A program made the position numbers and the translations under genes. Positions 45,746 through 55,950 of a DNA stretch of 64,000 nucleotides are shown one piece after another. Positions within the stretch are counted from its first letter, which is position 1. Each line of letters starts with the position of its first letter. Source of the stretch: Dryococelus australis. Taxonomy: Eukaryota; Arthropoda; Insecta; Phasmatodea; Phasmatidae. The stretch lies in the NCBI GenBank assembly GCA_029891345.1, contig CM057002.1:61618777-61682776 (forward strand), given 5' to 3'. Under the pieces are notes generated by a model. That model did not search any database and was not told where the DNA came from. It saw nothing but the letters and a program-made list of their open reading frames with translations.

Positions 45746-46458
45746 ACTAGTCGTTTTTATTTTGATGGCTACCATGTGGCAGACGGCTATTATCAATATT
45801 TGCCTGCCTCACTTCACTCTGACATCACTCTATGTACTGTGTGGTGGGGCTTTAATGGGAAAACTGTGCTTGTTTTCATTTTTGTGCACTTTCTGACATG
45901 ATTCAGTACTACGTGTATACTGTTGCAAAAATGCTACAAACGCTCATGGAAATCTACTGCATAATATCTAAACCTGTAAATATCCACCTTGACAAAACAC
46001 TAAAACAAACTGGCAGTCACTGATGAAAGACCATCGCACATGCACATACATGCCTGCACGTACATGCAGGATACTGTTGGAGATAGCACTGTAGATAAGA
46101 ACCCTCACTAACTGCAATCTTCTAGAGTAATGGGTCGCTGACACGGAACATGCATTGGCTTTTAGTCTGTTGTGCAATAGTTATTAGTAGTGGGAGCATA
46201 AGGATCCTGGTATTATTTTTCGGGTGTTTGATTTTGTACCTATAATTTATCATTATATTAGATAAATAACAGGTACATTTTTCGTATCACACATATTTCC
46301 TGTTTGTGACATTTTCCTTTTCGAGGTAGTTGATATTGAAAGCAAATTTTTTTTTCGTTCTTATCTTTACCAATAATTTTTGTCTATTTTCTCTAAAAGT
46401 CAGTAGTAGTGTTAAAGTGTTCAACGTACTGAGAATTTTATGTACTTAGACGTGAAGA

Positions 46459-46668
46459 AAATGTCTAGCGATGTGTGGAATTATTTTTCATTTGATGTAA
46501 ATTATGCAAATTATGCATTTTGCAGTTTGTGCTCGGTAAAAATTTCATGAGGTGGGGTTAGTCGTACAACTAGTAACATGAGAAAACACTTATGTAAACA
46601 CGACGAGTACAAGAAAATTGCCAATAATGATGTTTCAGAAGATCTTTTGGGAAAAGATGCGTGTAGCA
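46459..46668 (+). pseudogene. BED-type zinc-finger fragment
   Basis: From ATG at 46,459, the frame reads SDVWNYFSFDVNYANYAFCS, LCSVKIS, one stop (TGA), then GGVSRTTSNMRKHLCKHDEY. The W..F, C-x2-C and T-x-N-M-x-x-H-L-x4-H pattern is a BED zinc finger, the N-terminal DNA-binding domain of many hAT transposases and ZBED proteins. No transposase core follows in frame. It probably marks the 5' end of the hAT insert in the BEL element. Confidence 0.65.
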
Positions 46669-48252
46669 GAAGTCAACAGACCTGCCTACCCTTACGATTT
46701 TCCCGTAATTTTTACGGAAAAATTTGCACCTTACGATTTTACGGGAACTCTCCATTTCTTACGATTTTTCTCTCGGCCGGATTCCAAAATTCTTCCAATA
46801 GCGGCAGCCGGGCTCTTGGCCTCTGTGAAAGTGTCATTTATATGTCGTATTTTCACGATAATTCAAGGTGTGGCCACGAAATCTGGAAATATGGGGAAAA
46901 GTCATGACTTTTCTCGAGTCCCAGGAAAACATTGGAAATGGCAGGAATTTTTTTGCGAGTTGGGAACGTGCACATGTGAGAGATTTTTTCGTACTCATGC
47001 AGCAGCCGTAAGATTCACTCATACATAGTCTTATTGTTCTTATTTTTAACTAAATAAAAGTTTTGGGTGGTTTTATTGTTCCTATGGTCCATTATTATGA
47101 CGACGATGTTGCCAGTAACTGTCAAAAACGTACATAAGTTAATTCCGCAAAAAGAAAAAAATGGTTGCCTTGAAGTGTGTCTGGGCGGCGGGCGTAGCAC
47201 ATCGATCAATAGCTTACCCAGCATGCATCCAGTCATATGACAGTCAACTGAACGTGGCACACGCTGACTGCAGCTAGACAAATGCCAGTGTTTGTGTTTT
47301 TATACTACAAATACGTTTCAGTGTTTGAAAGACATTAATATTGTCTCTTCACGTGAGTAATTTGTGTTAAATGGTGAAAAATATTGTTCATACTACAGGT
47401 TTTTTTTTTAAATTCTATTTGTGGTCATGAAGCGTTAAATGTTGAAAATATTTTAACGTAATACCTACCATAATTTACATAGATAGCGGCAGGCTTATGT
47501 AAACTTTGCCGATGTGTTTGTACATCAACTTCACATTTTTTTTTTTTTTTTGCTGTCTGGGAGTCTAGCATTTCACGTGATGACGTCGGATTGGCGCGAA
47601 GGCAACGTATTATAAAGATGATCAGTGTTGATATCCTGATTTTTAAATTTTGCTGCGGTAAAGTATGGGAGTGAGTTTTCATTCTGGTGATACAAAACAC
47701 AAGTAAAAATGATTGTGATCAGTAAATTTGTCACATCTTATTTCTAGGTTAGGAATGTCCAATGCAGCACGTTTCTCCAGTGTGTATTTGTAAACTGTTT
47801 GCCTTGATGTTTCACCAGCTTGCTTGTCTCGCAAAAAAAATCATATAATTTTGATGTGAAATTACCGCTTCCTGTCTTTTAGGTGTCATAGGCATCTGTT
47901 AGCAGTAGTAATACAATAAATTAAAAATAGCAGCAGACACTCGTACAGAGTTGTACCGTTATATTCATGTACCCATGTAGTAACAAAACAACAGTGTGCA
48001 ATTTTGCATGCCAACATGTTAAATAACACAATGTGAGACATATCTTGGTGCTTGTGAGTTGTGGATAAATGAGGGGCTTTTAGGAGTACTGTATTTGAAG
48101 TGTGAAGAAATATTTTATAATGGTTTGCTTGAAATACGTTGGCTTGAGTTTGTCTTCATAGTCTGGTGCACATGCATAATAGCTGTACAATGTGTGAAAA
48201 ACATATAACAATACATCCAAGTATTCAGGTCTGCATATTTTGAGTAGTTTCC

Positions 48253-48391
48253 ATTCATTCTGAAATTGGAGAAAGATGAGAAGTATGCGTTTTGTAGTGT
48301 GTGTCGCTGTGACATAACTATTTGTCATGTTGGAAAAAGTGACATTTCAAATCATGTTAAAAGTGCATGTTTTTGTTTGGAAATTTTTTGA
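48253..48391 (+). pseudogene. Zinc-finger fragment of a transposon-type protein
   Basis: The frame PFILKLEKDEKYAFCSVCRC, DITICHVGKSDISNHVKS is followed by a stop. The C-x2-C, then H-V-G-x-S-D-I-x-x-H arrangement is typical of BED-like fingers in arthropod transposon-derived proteins (FCxxC, GGxxDVxxH). It differs in sequence from the finger at 46,459, so the two come from different proteins or families. Confidence 0.5.
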
Positions 48392-48793
48392 ACGATTACC
48401 AGAATTTTTGTGTTCATATGATTCATTTTGTAACTCACGTAATGTGCGGACAGAATTGGAATATTTGGTAAGTAGCTGAATTTTTCAGGCTACATGTAAT
48501 ATTATTGTGTTCTGAGTTGATACATGAAGCTCAGAAGTATGTATTGTTGCATCTAGAAATAATTATTATGTCGATTTACTATGAAAATGTACGTACATCA
48601 ATAATAATTCCACATTTTCATAACAATACCGGCAACAGATGATGAACAAGAAAAAATGTACCGATGTAAAATGCTGCGACCCGATTACACATTATTTTAA
48701 GCATTTCAATCTTCGTGATTTCAAGCTTTACAATTTGGCAGGTCTGCATCCAGTGTCCCTATGACTTAAAATGTCGGGTAGAAGCATTTTCAT

Positions 48794-49090
48794 TTAACAA
48801 TGCTCATTTTCATTAATTTGGCAAGTACTGGCTGCACACAGTTCTAGTCTTGGTAAGGTGAGTGCCTTCAGAGGTGCTACCTTAGATTTTACACAGACTA
48901 GAGACACTATCAACTGATCCTTACCATTTGCCCGCAGATAAACAACCGCTGCATACCCTCTTTCAGATGTATCAGCACACCCATGCAGTTCGACTTCCTT
49001 GCTCCTGAACGCGTTACACAGCGTGGAACTGTCACCTTTGAAAGTACACACCCAATTTGTGCTTGAAAGGTGGTTCAATTTTTTAACCAA
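48794..49090 (-). pseudogene. BEL/Pao pol remnant: RNase H-type segment
   Basis: Minus-strand frame with KEVELHGCADTSERGYAAVV, YLRANGKDQLIVSLVCVKSK and VAPLKALTLPRLELCAAS. These are hallmark strings of the Pao RT/RNase H region (LHGFxDAS..AYGAVVYLR and SK.RVAPLK..TLPRLEL). The RT before it is lost at 49,090 and the integrase after it is 3.7 kb away, beyond the insert at 45.3-48.8 kb. Confidence 0.85.
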
Positions 49091-49739
49091 GGGATCAAGA
49101 ATCCAATTCTAAATCTCAAAATAAAAAAATTATTTATAGAAATTACTTACAAACTAATCTGAGTTCATTTACTTACAAGTTACTGTATTGACGCGTGCTG
49201 CCTTTTCATCATTATTAAATTGATTTCTACTCAACAGTGTGAACCACTTAGTCGCTCACTTAAATGGAGTTTGATTGGCAGTATAATCTACGAGACATCA
49301 GAATTTGTACTGTTTACCGAATGGCAAAAGATGCACGCTCCACGCCTGAAGAATTTTACTGTTCGCTGGCCGAGCCACCGAGACTATGCATCAATGTCAC
49401 AGAGTATTATAGCGCACCACCAGATCGCCCTAGTATGAGCACAGAGACATGCAGCAACTGGATCCTGAGCCAGACAGTGACGTCAAATGCCCAGAGGATC
49501 TATGCCGCCACCCTCTCCACCACGACCAAGGGTAAGCCAGAAGAAGTATTAATACTGTGGCCCAGCCCTTGGAATGCATGTCTGTCATGTTCCTTCTCTG
49601 TGCTCTCGGATGCTGAAGGAACCATCGGTCCTGCTTGGTCTTCACCGCGCTTTTGGTGCCGAAGTCCTAAGTCATTAGCATCCCTCTTCGCCTCGAAGAT
49701 CATCACCAGTTTAAGTCTTTGAACACTTAGACATGTTCT
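49091..49739. other. Unassigned DNA left of an LTR fragment
   Basis: A + strand frame at 49,264-49,722 (152 codons) and overlapping minus frames exist, but none shows a known domain. The sequence may be LTR U3 or leader of the gypsy family that follows, which has long open stretches without coding meaning. Confidence 0.4.
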
Positions 49740-49960
49740 GGCCCCTTCTGGGCACACACTATCAGTTAGGGTTAAAACAGTAGTGAAGTTATTTTCCTAG
49801 CTGCTTTTTCCTACCAACGCTGCTAACATAGTCCAGTGTAGCTAACTTCCGTTAAGATCTCATTGACAGGAGGTAGTGCATAACCACCTTGTTTATTTCT
49901 TTACTGAAATAAACAAGTTTTATTCCACTTAATGGTATCTTTCCCGGAGCCTAGAACCTC
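49740..49960 (+). repeat. Gypsy LTR fragment D (3' part)
   Basis: Matches the 3' part of LTR C (59,500-59,715): GTAGT-C-ACCACCTTTGTTTATTT type text, then AATAAA (49,908-49,913). It is followed by leader sequence of the same family from about 50,040. Confidence 0.55.
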
Positions 49961-50039
49961 TCCTCATAGACATCAGTCCGGACGGAGGGACAGCAGATTA
50001 CCGGGAAATATATTCAAACCGCCAAATACACCTTCAGAC

Positions 50040-50560
50040 ACACCTACACCTTGGATAACCACCCTTTCTGTACTCCTCTGTGTACGGAAGGGTAGAGCCC
50101 CGACACTAGATACTCTTCCCCTTGGGGTTAGTTTGTCAGTCTGGCATTGGTTCTTTCCACCACATTTCTGGTGCCGGAAGGAGTACTTCCTCGGGTCTAA
50201 GGAGACATCCTTCAGGAGAACTCACCCATGTATTGGGACCATCAGCCATTGATACCTGATTCTTGGTATTCACTGCACTCTTGGTGCCGGGTACTCGGAT
50301 AGGGAGACGGTATTGGGTTGGTGGAGATGGTATGTGGAACTTCACTTGAGTAGGACCACTACGCCATCTGCTCCACCTCCACGAGTCTGGTATAGTAACT
50401 CTTTCCTCATGCCCTTCTTCCATCGAAGTGGTATTTGTAAGAGGAATAATAGGACGGATACTATCTCTAAGTACCAGGAGGAGCTTAGCCACATGCCCGC
50501 CGAACTCACTCACGTCTGTCCTGCCAAGCATTATCATGTTTTGTATAAAGACGTCTAGCA
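50040..50560 (+). repeat. Gypsy leader fragment
   Basis: TTGGATAACCACCCTTTCTG and GGGTAGAGCCCCGACACTAG are variants of the leader module found in pairs at 52.8-53.1 and 59.78-60.06 kb. The phrase TGGTGCCGG recurs at about 50,171 and 50,283. No coding frame is supported. Confidence 0.5.
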
Positions 50561-51313
50561 TATGAACGGGGCATCTCCAAATATCTGTTCTCTGACAAAA
50601 GTTGTTTATTACATAACCTATCACCCCTAGCAGTTAGTTGCAATGATCCTGTGACATCTTATATGTATTGTAATACTTACAGACTGGTGTGTCATGAAAC
50701 ATGAAAAATATTTGCTTTGTAACTTTACTGCTAAATAAAAAACATTAACATTCAGTTTTACTTTTAATCAACACATTTTATAATAACGTAAACAAACACC
50801 ATTTTAAGTTTTAATAATGTAGTGTTCAATGCTGTAGAATTGTAGTCCGACATGCAATTGATTATGCAATCAAACATTCAAAAAATTTCTTCAGCACATA
50901 CTATCACAATTAATCACTCAAACGAACTATGATTTTACTTCTTGATATGTCAATATTACGTTAACGTTTGCTTATTTCATGATTTCAATTAACAAAAGCA
51001 AATATTGTAAAGATTTCACAATTCCACGCCTTGCGAAAAATAGGTCCTATCCCTATAAATGTGTCACTCCATAAAACAATGTACAGTTTTTGAGTGTAAT
51101 TTTAAATTTGGCACCACTGTATGGTACTCCTGATGGCTGCTGTAGTGACATTTTCGACTGATGGCTGCTTGTGTCATTGATCGTGCTCATGTAGTCGCTT
51201 TGTGTTTGTGCAATTTTCAGATTGAAGCAATTTCCCAAAAACATAATATTGTGAGTGAATATTGTAGTAATATGACATTTATACTAACTGTAATTCTGTT
51301 GTCTGTGCTGTAG
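50561..51313 (+). other. Intron DNA before GGA exon f
   Basis: AT-rich with no element recognised. It ends with CTGTGCTGTAG, the splice acceptor for exon f. Confidence 0.6.
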
Positions 51314-51517
51314 GTCTGGATAGTGCAGCAAGCCAGCCAGCTGCTAAAGTGGGTGCCTCGTCTAAACAGTCCCCAAGCAGGCAATCCAACTTTGATGCCT
51401 TAGGAGACATTTTCAACTCCATCACTCCTGTCACCACCACTACCATCACCACCACTGTCGGTCTTGTTAAAACTCAGCCCATTCTTCAACCCATACCACT
51501 TCAAGCAAATTCGAAAG
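51314..51517 (+). CDS. Gga: GGA adaptor, exon f (hinge)
   Basis: This 204-nt exon follows CTGTAG and ends before GTAAGA. It completes the split glycine codon, then reads LDSAASQPAAKVGASSKQSP and SRQSNFDALGDIFNSITPV, followed by a threonine-rich run and KTQPILQPIPLQANSKG. Low complexity, serine, threonine and proline content and the FDALGDIF string suit the long unstructured hinge between GAT and ear, where clathrin and accessory proteins bind. The match is by phase, splice sites and position, since hinges diverge quickly. It ends in phase 1. The remaining hinge and the gamma-ear exons were not found between here and 64,000. Confidence 0.85.
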
Positions 51518-51689
51518 GTAAGACATCCTAATATAATATGAATTAAGCGTACAACAGAGGCTTACACAATTTAAATCCTGTATATGCAATGTTTAATCAC
51601 CAACCTACTACTGCTGTTGTTCCTGGGTCAATCTCATGCTTTTTTGGGCAGGACCTTTTTGGACAATGTCTGTGATGGAAGTGCAGCAG

Positions 51690-51985
51690 AAACTGCTATG
51701 GTGTGGGTTTTTCTCAGGGCATTTTCATTTTTTCCGCTATCTACATCCCATCGCTGCTCCACTGCATCTCGCTTTCACCTTATCCATTCTACAGACTGGC
51801 TGAAACAACAGGTTTGTCCAGCTGGCTCCAGATTAACACCAACGTCCCTTCATGTATGTTGACCCTGAAGGTGAGAACAGAGTACATACGGTATAGTCAT
51901 CAGCCAGATGATGATGCTGGTTGGCGGTTTTACTCGGGGATCTCCCATTTCCCCCTCCCTTTTATTCTGGCGCTGCTCCACTGAG
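51690..51985 (+). repeat. Two SINE family B fragments in tandem
   Basis: GGGTTTTTCTCAGGGCATTT with CGCTGCTCCACTGCATCTC (51,707-51,775), and GCGGTTTTACTCGGGGATCT with GGCGCTGCTCCACTG (51,923-51,981), are the body motifs also seen, inverted, at 9,375-9,640. The second fragment is cut off exactly where gypsy LTR A begins. Confidence 0.55.
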
Positions 51986-52275
51986 TCATGATACCGCCAC
52001 CACCTACAAGATTGTTGTATCTACTGGGCCGGGACAGACGTCCCAATAATAGTTTATTATTTCAGCTGATGAGCCACCGTAACAATGCAAGAGGTCCGGG
52101 GCGAGTACAGCAGTGTGCCGCGGGATGCTGCCACAGGCGAGATGCTGCCACAGGGAGATGCCTAGATCCTACTGCTCTACACTATGCCGCATGTACAAAG
52201 GATCTAGGTGCTAGGCTTGCAACTACTAACTCCCTCTCCAGACGACCTATGCCAGTGAAGGAAGGGATGGCCGCA

Positions 52276-52287
52276 GAGTATATAAGG
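52276..52287 (+). promoter_or_regulatory. LTR A TATA box
   Basis: GAGTATATAAGG lies mid-LTR, about 390 bp before the AATAAA signal. The same box is present in LTR B (57,932-57,943) and altered to GAGTATATGAGA in LTR C. Confidence 0.65.
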
Positions 52288-52669
52288 AGATGCATCCCAG
52301 CCTCCAGATCTTCAATTCTGCTTCAGTTCTTGATCGCCTCTCCTGAGCTCTCATCGCTCCAGCTATTGGTGCAGAGGCTCAAACCTCTCCTATTACTTCA
52401 CCACTCACTTCATGGGGAAGAAGATCCTCTTCAACGCGCCAGCGGTGTCAACAGCTTCACACTAAGACACGTTTGGTTCCTTACGGGCAACCTGAGAGTA
52501 GAGCTCGCCCCGAGGTTTAATCATACGCAACACGCATCAGCTGCTGCCTCTCCTAGTAGTTCTTACACAGGGGCCTTCCCCTGTTTTAAGATGGGGGTTT
52601 ACCTTCCGCCTAGTCCGTGTAGAATTAGTAGATAGCACCTCTGCCATCTGCGTTTATTTCCTTAGGGCC

Positions 52670-52675
52670 AATAAA
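52670..52675 (+). terminator. LTR A polyadenylation signal
   Basis: AATAAACACAG follows a TTTATTTCC tract. Equivalent signals lie at 59,671-59,676 (LTR C) and 49,908-49,913 (fragment D). Confidence 0.55.
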
Positions 52676-52800
52676 CACAGATTTTACCTGATCTCCTGAC
52701 TTTCACTCTGAGCTCCTTCCTTGTGTCATATCGGAGCTGGAGGACTCAGCGGAGACTGAGTTTTGTTGTACCGAACGTACACGCATAACACCACAGCACA

Positions 52801-53096
52801 TTCTTGGAAAGCCACCCGTTCCCTGCCCTGCAGTGAACGGTAGAGCTACAACACTAGGATACTGTCCCTTAGAAGTTGGCTTGCCAGGTCAAACTCCCCC
52901 CCCCCCCCCCCTCCAAAAACCGCTCACTTCATGGTGATGTGGACATAATCTTCTTGGAGTCCAGGAGACCTGTGACCACTGGACACTTACAACACCAGTA
53001 TTGGAAGGCCACCCGCTCCTTGCACCAAGTGGGAGGAACGGTAGAGCCACAACACTAGGTACGCTCCTGGTGGGATTGGCTTGCCGGCCAGGCTGT
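52801..53096 (+). repeat. Tandem leader modules of the gypsy family (two units)
   Basis: Units start at about 52,801 (TTGGAAAGCCACCCGTTCC) and 52,999 (TTGGAAGGCCACCCGCTCC), a period of 198 bp. Each then has GGTAGAGC-ACAACACTAGG and GGCTTGCC. The same two-unit layout occurs after LTR C (59,781 and 59,968). A C-run separates the units here. Confidence 0.7.
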
Positions 53097-53328
53097 TGAA
53101 CTCTCACCGCTCACTGGTGGTTCCGAGAGGGTTGCGCTCTGGTGTAGGGAAACCTATCCCCGCGGGACAACATTGTGCGGTTCCTGCAACCATCACCCCG
53201 CAGATCGAATCTTTTCTACCTGGTGAATGTAGGCAGTGTTGGCGGCAGTAATTGGCATCTACACTTGGACACATACACGTCAACTGCCTACCTCCTGCAG
53301 CCCTGATTATTGTGCCTAATGCACGAAT
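53097..53328 (+). repeat. Gypsy leader, distal part
   Basis: Matches 60,100-60,300 (GGGACAACA-TATGCAGTTCCT and GGCAGTGTTGG type blocks). It joins RNase H sequence directly near 53,329, so gag, protease and RT have been deleted from this copy. Confidence 0.6.
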
Positions 53329-54300
53329 TTGTCTTTGAGGTTCAGCACTGTCCCGGGAAATCAAATGACCTGCCTGATGCCCTGTCCCCGCCAGCCTGAC
53401 CTGGACTAAGCCGAGAAAGCCGAGGAATACTGAGACTGCATGGTACCACCGCAACCACCAGAAACCAACGCAGAAGAAAAGATTCGCGTATTGCAGCTTA
53501 GAATCAGCTGGGACTAAATAGCGGCCCACCAACAGCAAAGCTTCGAAATCTAGGGACTGCTTAAAACGCACCCTAGATGCTTCGAAATCCTCAACAAGGT
53601 AGTGTAGTCTCGCAACGGGCAACCGGGGGCAAAACGGCGGATTTGGGTGCCCAAAGCCCTCTGCTCTGATATCTGCCACCACTGTCATGATCACCCAGAA
53701 GCAGCTCACTCGGGAAGTAAAGAAACCCCAGCGGACATAGCCGGCCAGTACATCAGGGACGGGATGAGCAGAGATATCTGACAATACGTAGGAAGCCGCG
53801 AGAAATGCTGCAGGGTGAAAGCATACCTTGCACCCCTTCCAACGGCCAAGCCACAATGCCCACTGACTCCATGGACACACGTTGCAGCAGACTTGATGGG
53901 CCCTTATCGCCGCAGCGCTTACGACAACCTCTATCTACTCGTGGTCACAGATCTATTTTCCCGCTTGGTTGAAGAAGCCTTTCCCCTACCCAGTCAGGAA
54001 ACTCTGCCCATAATAGGAAAATTCAAGAACTAGATCTTCCCTCGGTGGGATTATCTGCTGTGCCTACTAACAGACAATGGGACACAATTCACCGACCGGA
54101 AGTGGCTATCTACCTACGAGGAGCGGGAAGTGGAGACATGGACCACCCCATCATACCACCCACAAGAAACCTTACTGAACGTAGGAATCAATAAATAAAG
54201 AAAATCCTGTTTCTGAGCATCGGAGACAATCACCACCACTGGGATAAACATATCCCAAGGATATTGTTTGCCCTATGACGAAGGATGAATGAGGCCATGA
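53329..54300 (+). pseudogene. Gypsy pol remnant: RNase H end, zinc-binding region, integrase
   Basis: EFVFEVQHCPGKSNDLPDAL marks the end of RNase H. ICHHCHDHPEAAHSG is the start of the integrase zinc-binding region. The core follows: PWTHVAADLMGPYRRS (first Asp), NLYLLVVTDLFSRLVEEAFP, LLTDNGTQFTDRKW (second Asp) and, after a frameshift, RNLTERRNQ (Glu). It is the best-preserved integrase in the window, although stops occur at about 53,516, 53,782 and 54,031. It is the same lineage as the minus-strand copy at 17.3-18.4 kb. Confidence 0.85.
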
Positions 54301-54402
54301 ATGCCAACTCCTGCTAGGAGCCACCTTACGCCAGCCCGGGGACTGGCAGTGGGAAAATCACCTGTTCGTACTACTACAGCCTGATGACATTTGGATGGTA
54401 AC

Positions 54403-54498
54403 CGTAGCACTTGCTGAAACTACAAGGGAAGCCCAGGAAAGATATATAACCTTAGCACTTGCTGAAACTGCAAGGGAAGCCCAGGAAAGATATATTCA
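54403..54498 (+). repeat. In-frame 48-bp tandem duplication
   Basis: Two 48-bp units (54,403-54,450 and 54,451-54,498) encode near-identical 16-residue blocks with ALAET-REAQERYI. The text is helix-forming and lies after the integrase core. Only one unit would be expected in other copies, so this is probably a local slippage or a recent duplication. Confidence 0.85.
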
Positions 54499-55949
54499 AT
54501 GTAAATATCCACGACCTAAGACGGGCATCCAAACCTTCAGTATGAGCGAGTCAGTACACCTTGGCTACATCCACTCAGCAAGTCCAACGCCCAGTTTAGC
54601 GCGGGCTTCGCTGGTAAATGGGAGGGCCCATACAAGGCAGTCGGTCAGCGGGATAAGGTGTATTGGGTAGAAGACATTTGGGGGCGGATCTCCAAAGCTA
54701 CGCTGGGATAAATTTGGCAATTTCCCCACCAAAACCCCAAGGGTGAGGTACGGGAAACAGCCTCTATAACCTCCGAGGTTTCAGACGAACGTACTCACAG
54801 GTTCCTACTGCCCTCCAGACCTGCTGAAAAACTGGAACTCCCAGAGGTAGCCACCGGCTCTCAAGGAACGAGCTGCCTGCCACTAGCATGGCCCAAGGGT
54901 CTGCCAAGAACCCTGGGGCCAACCCTCAACCCCCATGGACTTCAAAACCAAAATGGGGACCCGAGGGGGAAAGTTGTCTCCTGGCGCAAGTGAGTTGCCC
55001 TAGCGCAGTCCATTTGACAGGGAGAAACAACGGAGGAAACCCATGCTGGAATCGGTCATGGAAAGGGGCAAAACGCCAAGCATTGTGACCCAATCCGAGA
55101 AGGAAAGATCATTTTCTCTGGAGGTTAGTCAAATCACAGAGGCACCCCTGCCAAAGGAACTTCCGGCCTCACCTGGAAGTGCCAGTAGAGAGTTCCGTAC
55201 CGCCCCAGCCGATAGTGAGGGTCCCTTCAGATATCCGTATCTCAACGAGCCTGTCATGAGGGCCCTTGTTGAGGTTGAGCCAGCGGCCACCACGGATAAT
55301 GGATGTGTGTCCCTCGCTGGAACCAGAAGATGCTACAGCTACCGCCGAAGGGGCAGAAGAAGAATGCCCATCAGAAGGCCACCCCCTTACAGCACCAGCA
55401 CCCCCGGTGTCGCCTCATGCCGAGACGGATACCCCGGGGCATCTCGTCCACATGGAAAGTGGACCCACCTCCAGCCAACGTTGGGGGGTGGCAGGGGGGG
55501 GCTGCCGAGCCCCCAAACACAATGCTGTCTGCCACAGAGACAGTAGCACCACTAGAACCACTGCCTCTGGCGGCCACCTCGCTGACATCTACGATGGGCA
55601 GGCAGCCTGTCAGCACACCCACATTGCCCGCCGGTCAGTCCTGGACCATGACCATATGAGAGCCTACACCACAGTTCCTGCCATGCCCACGCATGCTGCC
55701 TCAACATTCCTGCCAGGTCGCCGTGGTGCCAGGTTGGTACCGGGTACCGCCATGGAGGCCGCCTACAAAGTTTGTTAGGCCTACCCCACCACACGTCACC
55801 GTAAGAAAATGGGGCAGGCCTGTGAAGAAGATGCAAGGCAAGCCCCACTCTGCCTTACAATGTACGCCAGTGAGTGAGTGCACGACAAGTAGTACCTCCC
55901 ACTTAGAGAGTGTAGGCATACCGTTGACGTATGCAGATGGGGCAGTGTA
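54499..55949 (+). pseudogene. Gypsy pol C-terminal tail with AT-hook-like motif
   Basis: After the integrase core, broken frames give a segment equivalent to the integrase C-terminal small domain (RQSVSGIRCIG, near 54,640-54,670). A long proline, threonine and acidic stretch follows (for example EEECPSEGHPLTAPAPPVSP and VAPLEPLPLAATSL). Near the end HVTVRKWGRPVKKMQGK (55,788-55,842) matches the RKRGRPRKIKM region of the minus-strand copy. The frame closes at TAA 55,948-55,950. This shows that the tail plus GRP motif belongs to the lineage. The product is interrupted by several frame changes. Confidence 0.55.
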
Positions 55950-55950
55950 A

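Larger units (their letters stand above)
45320..48785 (+). mobile_element. Insert splitting the BEL element, hAT/BED-like remnants
   Basis: About 3.5 kb of unrelated DNA separates the two parts of the BEL pol, which should be well under 1 kb apart. It begins with TAGGGATGTCAAAGTTGATACC near 45,328, typical of some hAT ends. It contains two zinc-finger fragments on the + strand and a pogo-like relic. The right boundary (CAGTGTCCCTATG near 48,752) is only weakly the inverse of the left. It may be more than one insertion. Confidence 0.5.
51982..52760 (+). repeat. Gypsy LTR A
   Basis: Homologous to LTR B (57,655-57,970) and LTR C (59,001-59,740). Shared blocks include TGAGTC at the start, TACTGGGCCGGGACAGA, AGCAGTGTGCCGCGGGATGC and CCTATGCCAGTGAAGGAAGG. 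It contains a TATA box (GAGTATATAAGG, 52,276-52,287) and AATAAA (52,670-52,675), so a U3-R-U5 order is visible. A 215-codon open frame through it is not a gene. The exact 3' end is uncertain. Confidence 0.75.

Noticed and set aside
49264..49722. 152-codon + strand open frame before LTR fragment D
   Set aside because: Overlaps open minus-strand frames, shows no domain and lies where LTR U3 sequence of the gypsy family is expected.
51988..52635. 215-codon + strand open frame
   Set aside because: It runs through LTR A, including the TATA box. The homologous LTRs B and C do not keep the frame, so it is not a gene.
53104..53880. 258-codon open frame on the minus strand, the longest in the window
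   Set aside because: It is antisense to recognisable + strand gypsy leader, RNase H and integrase sequence. No domain is seen, and its openness reflects the GC-rich composition of the element.
54403..54498. CRISPR-like or larger tandem array
   Set aside because: Only two contiguous units without spacers; this is an in-frame duplication in an animal retroelement, not a CRISPR array.
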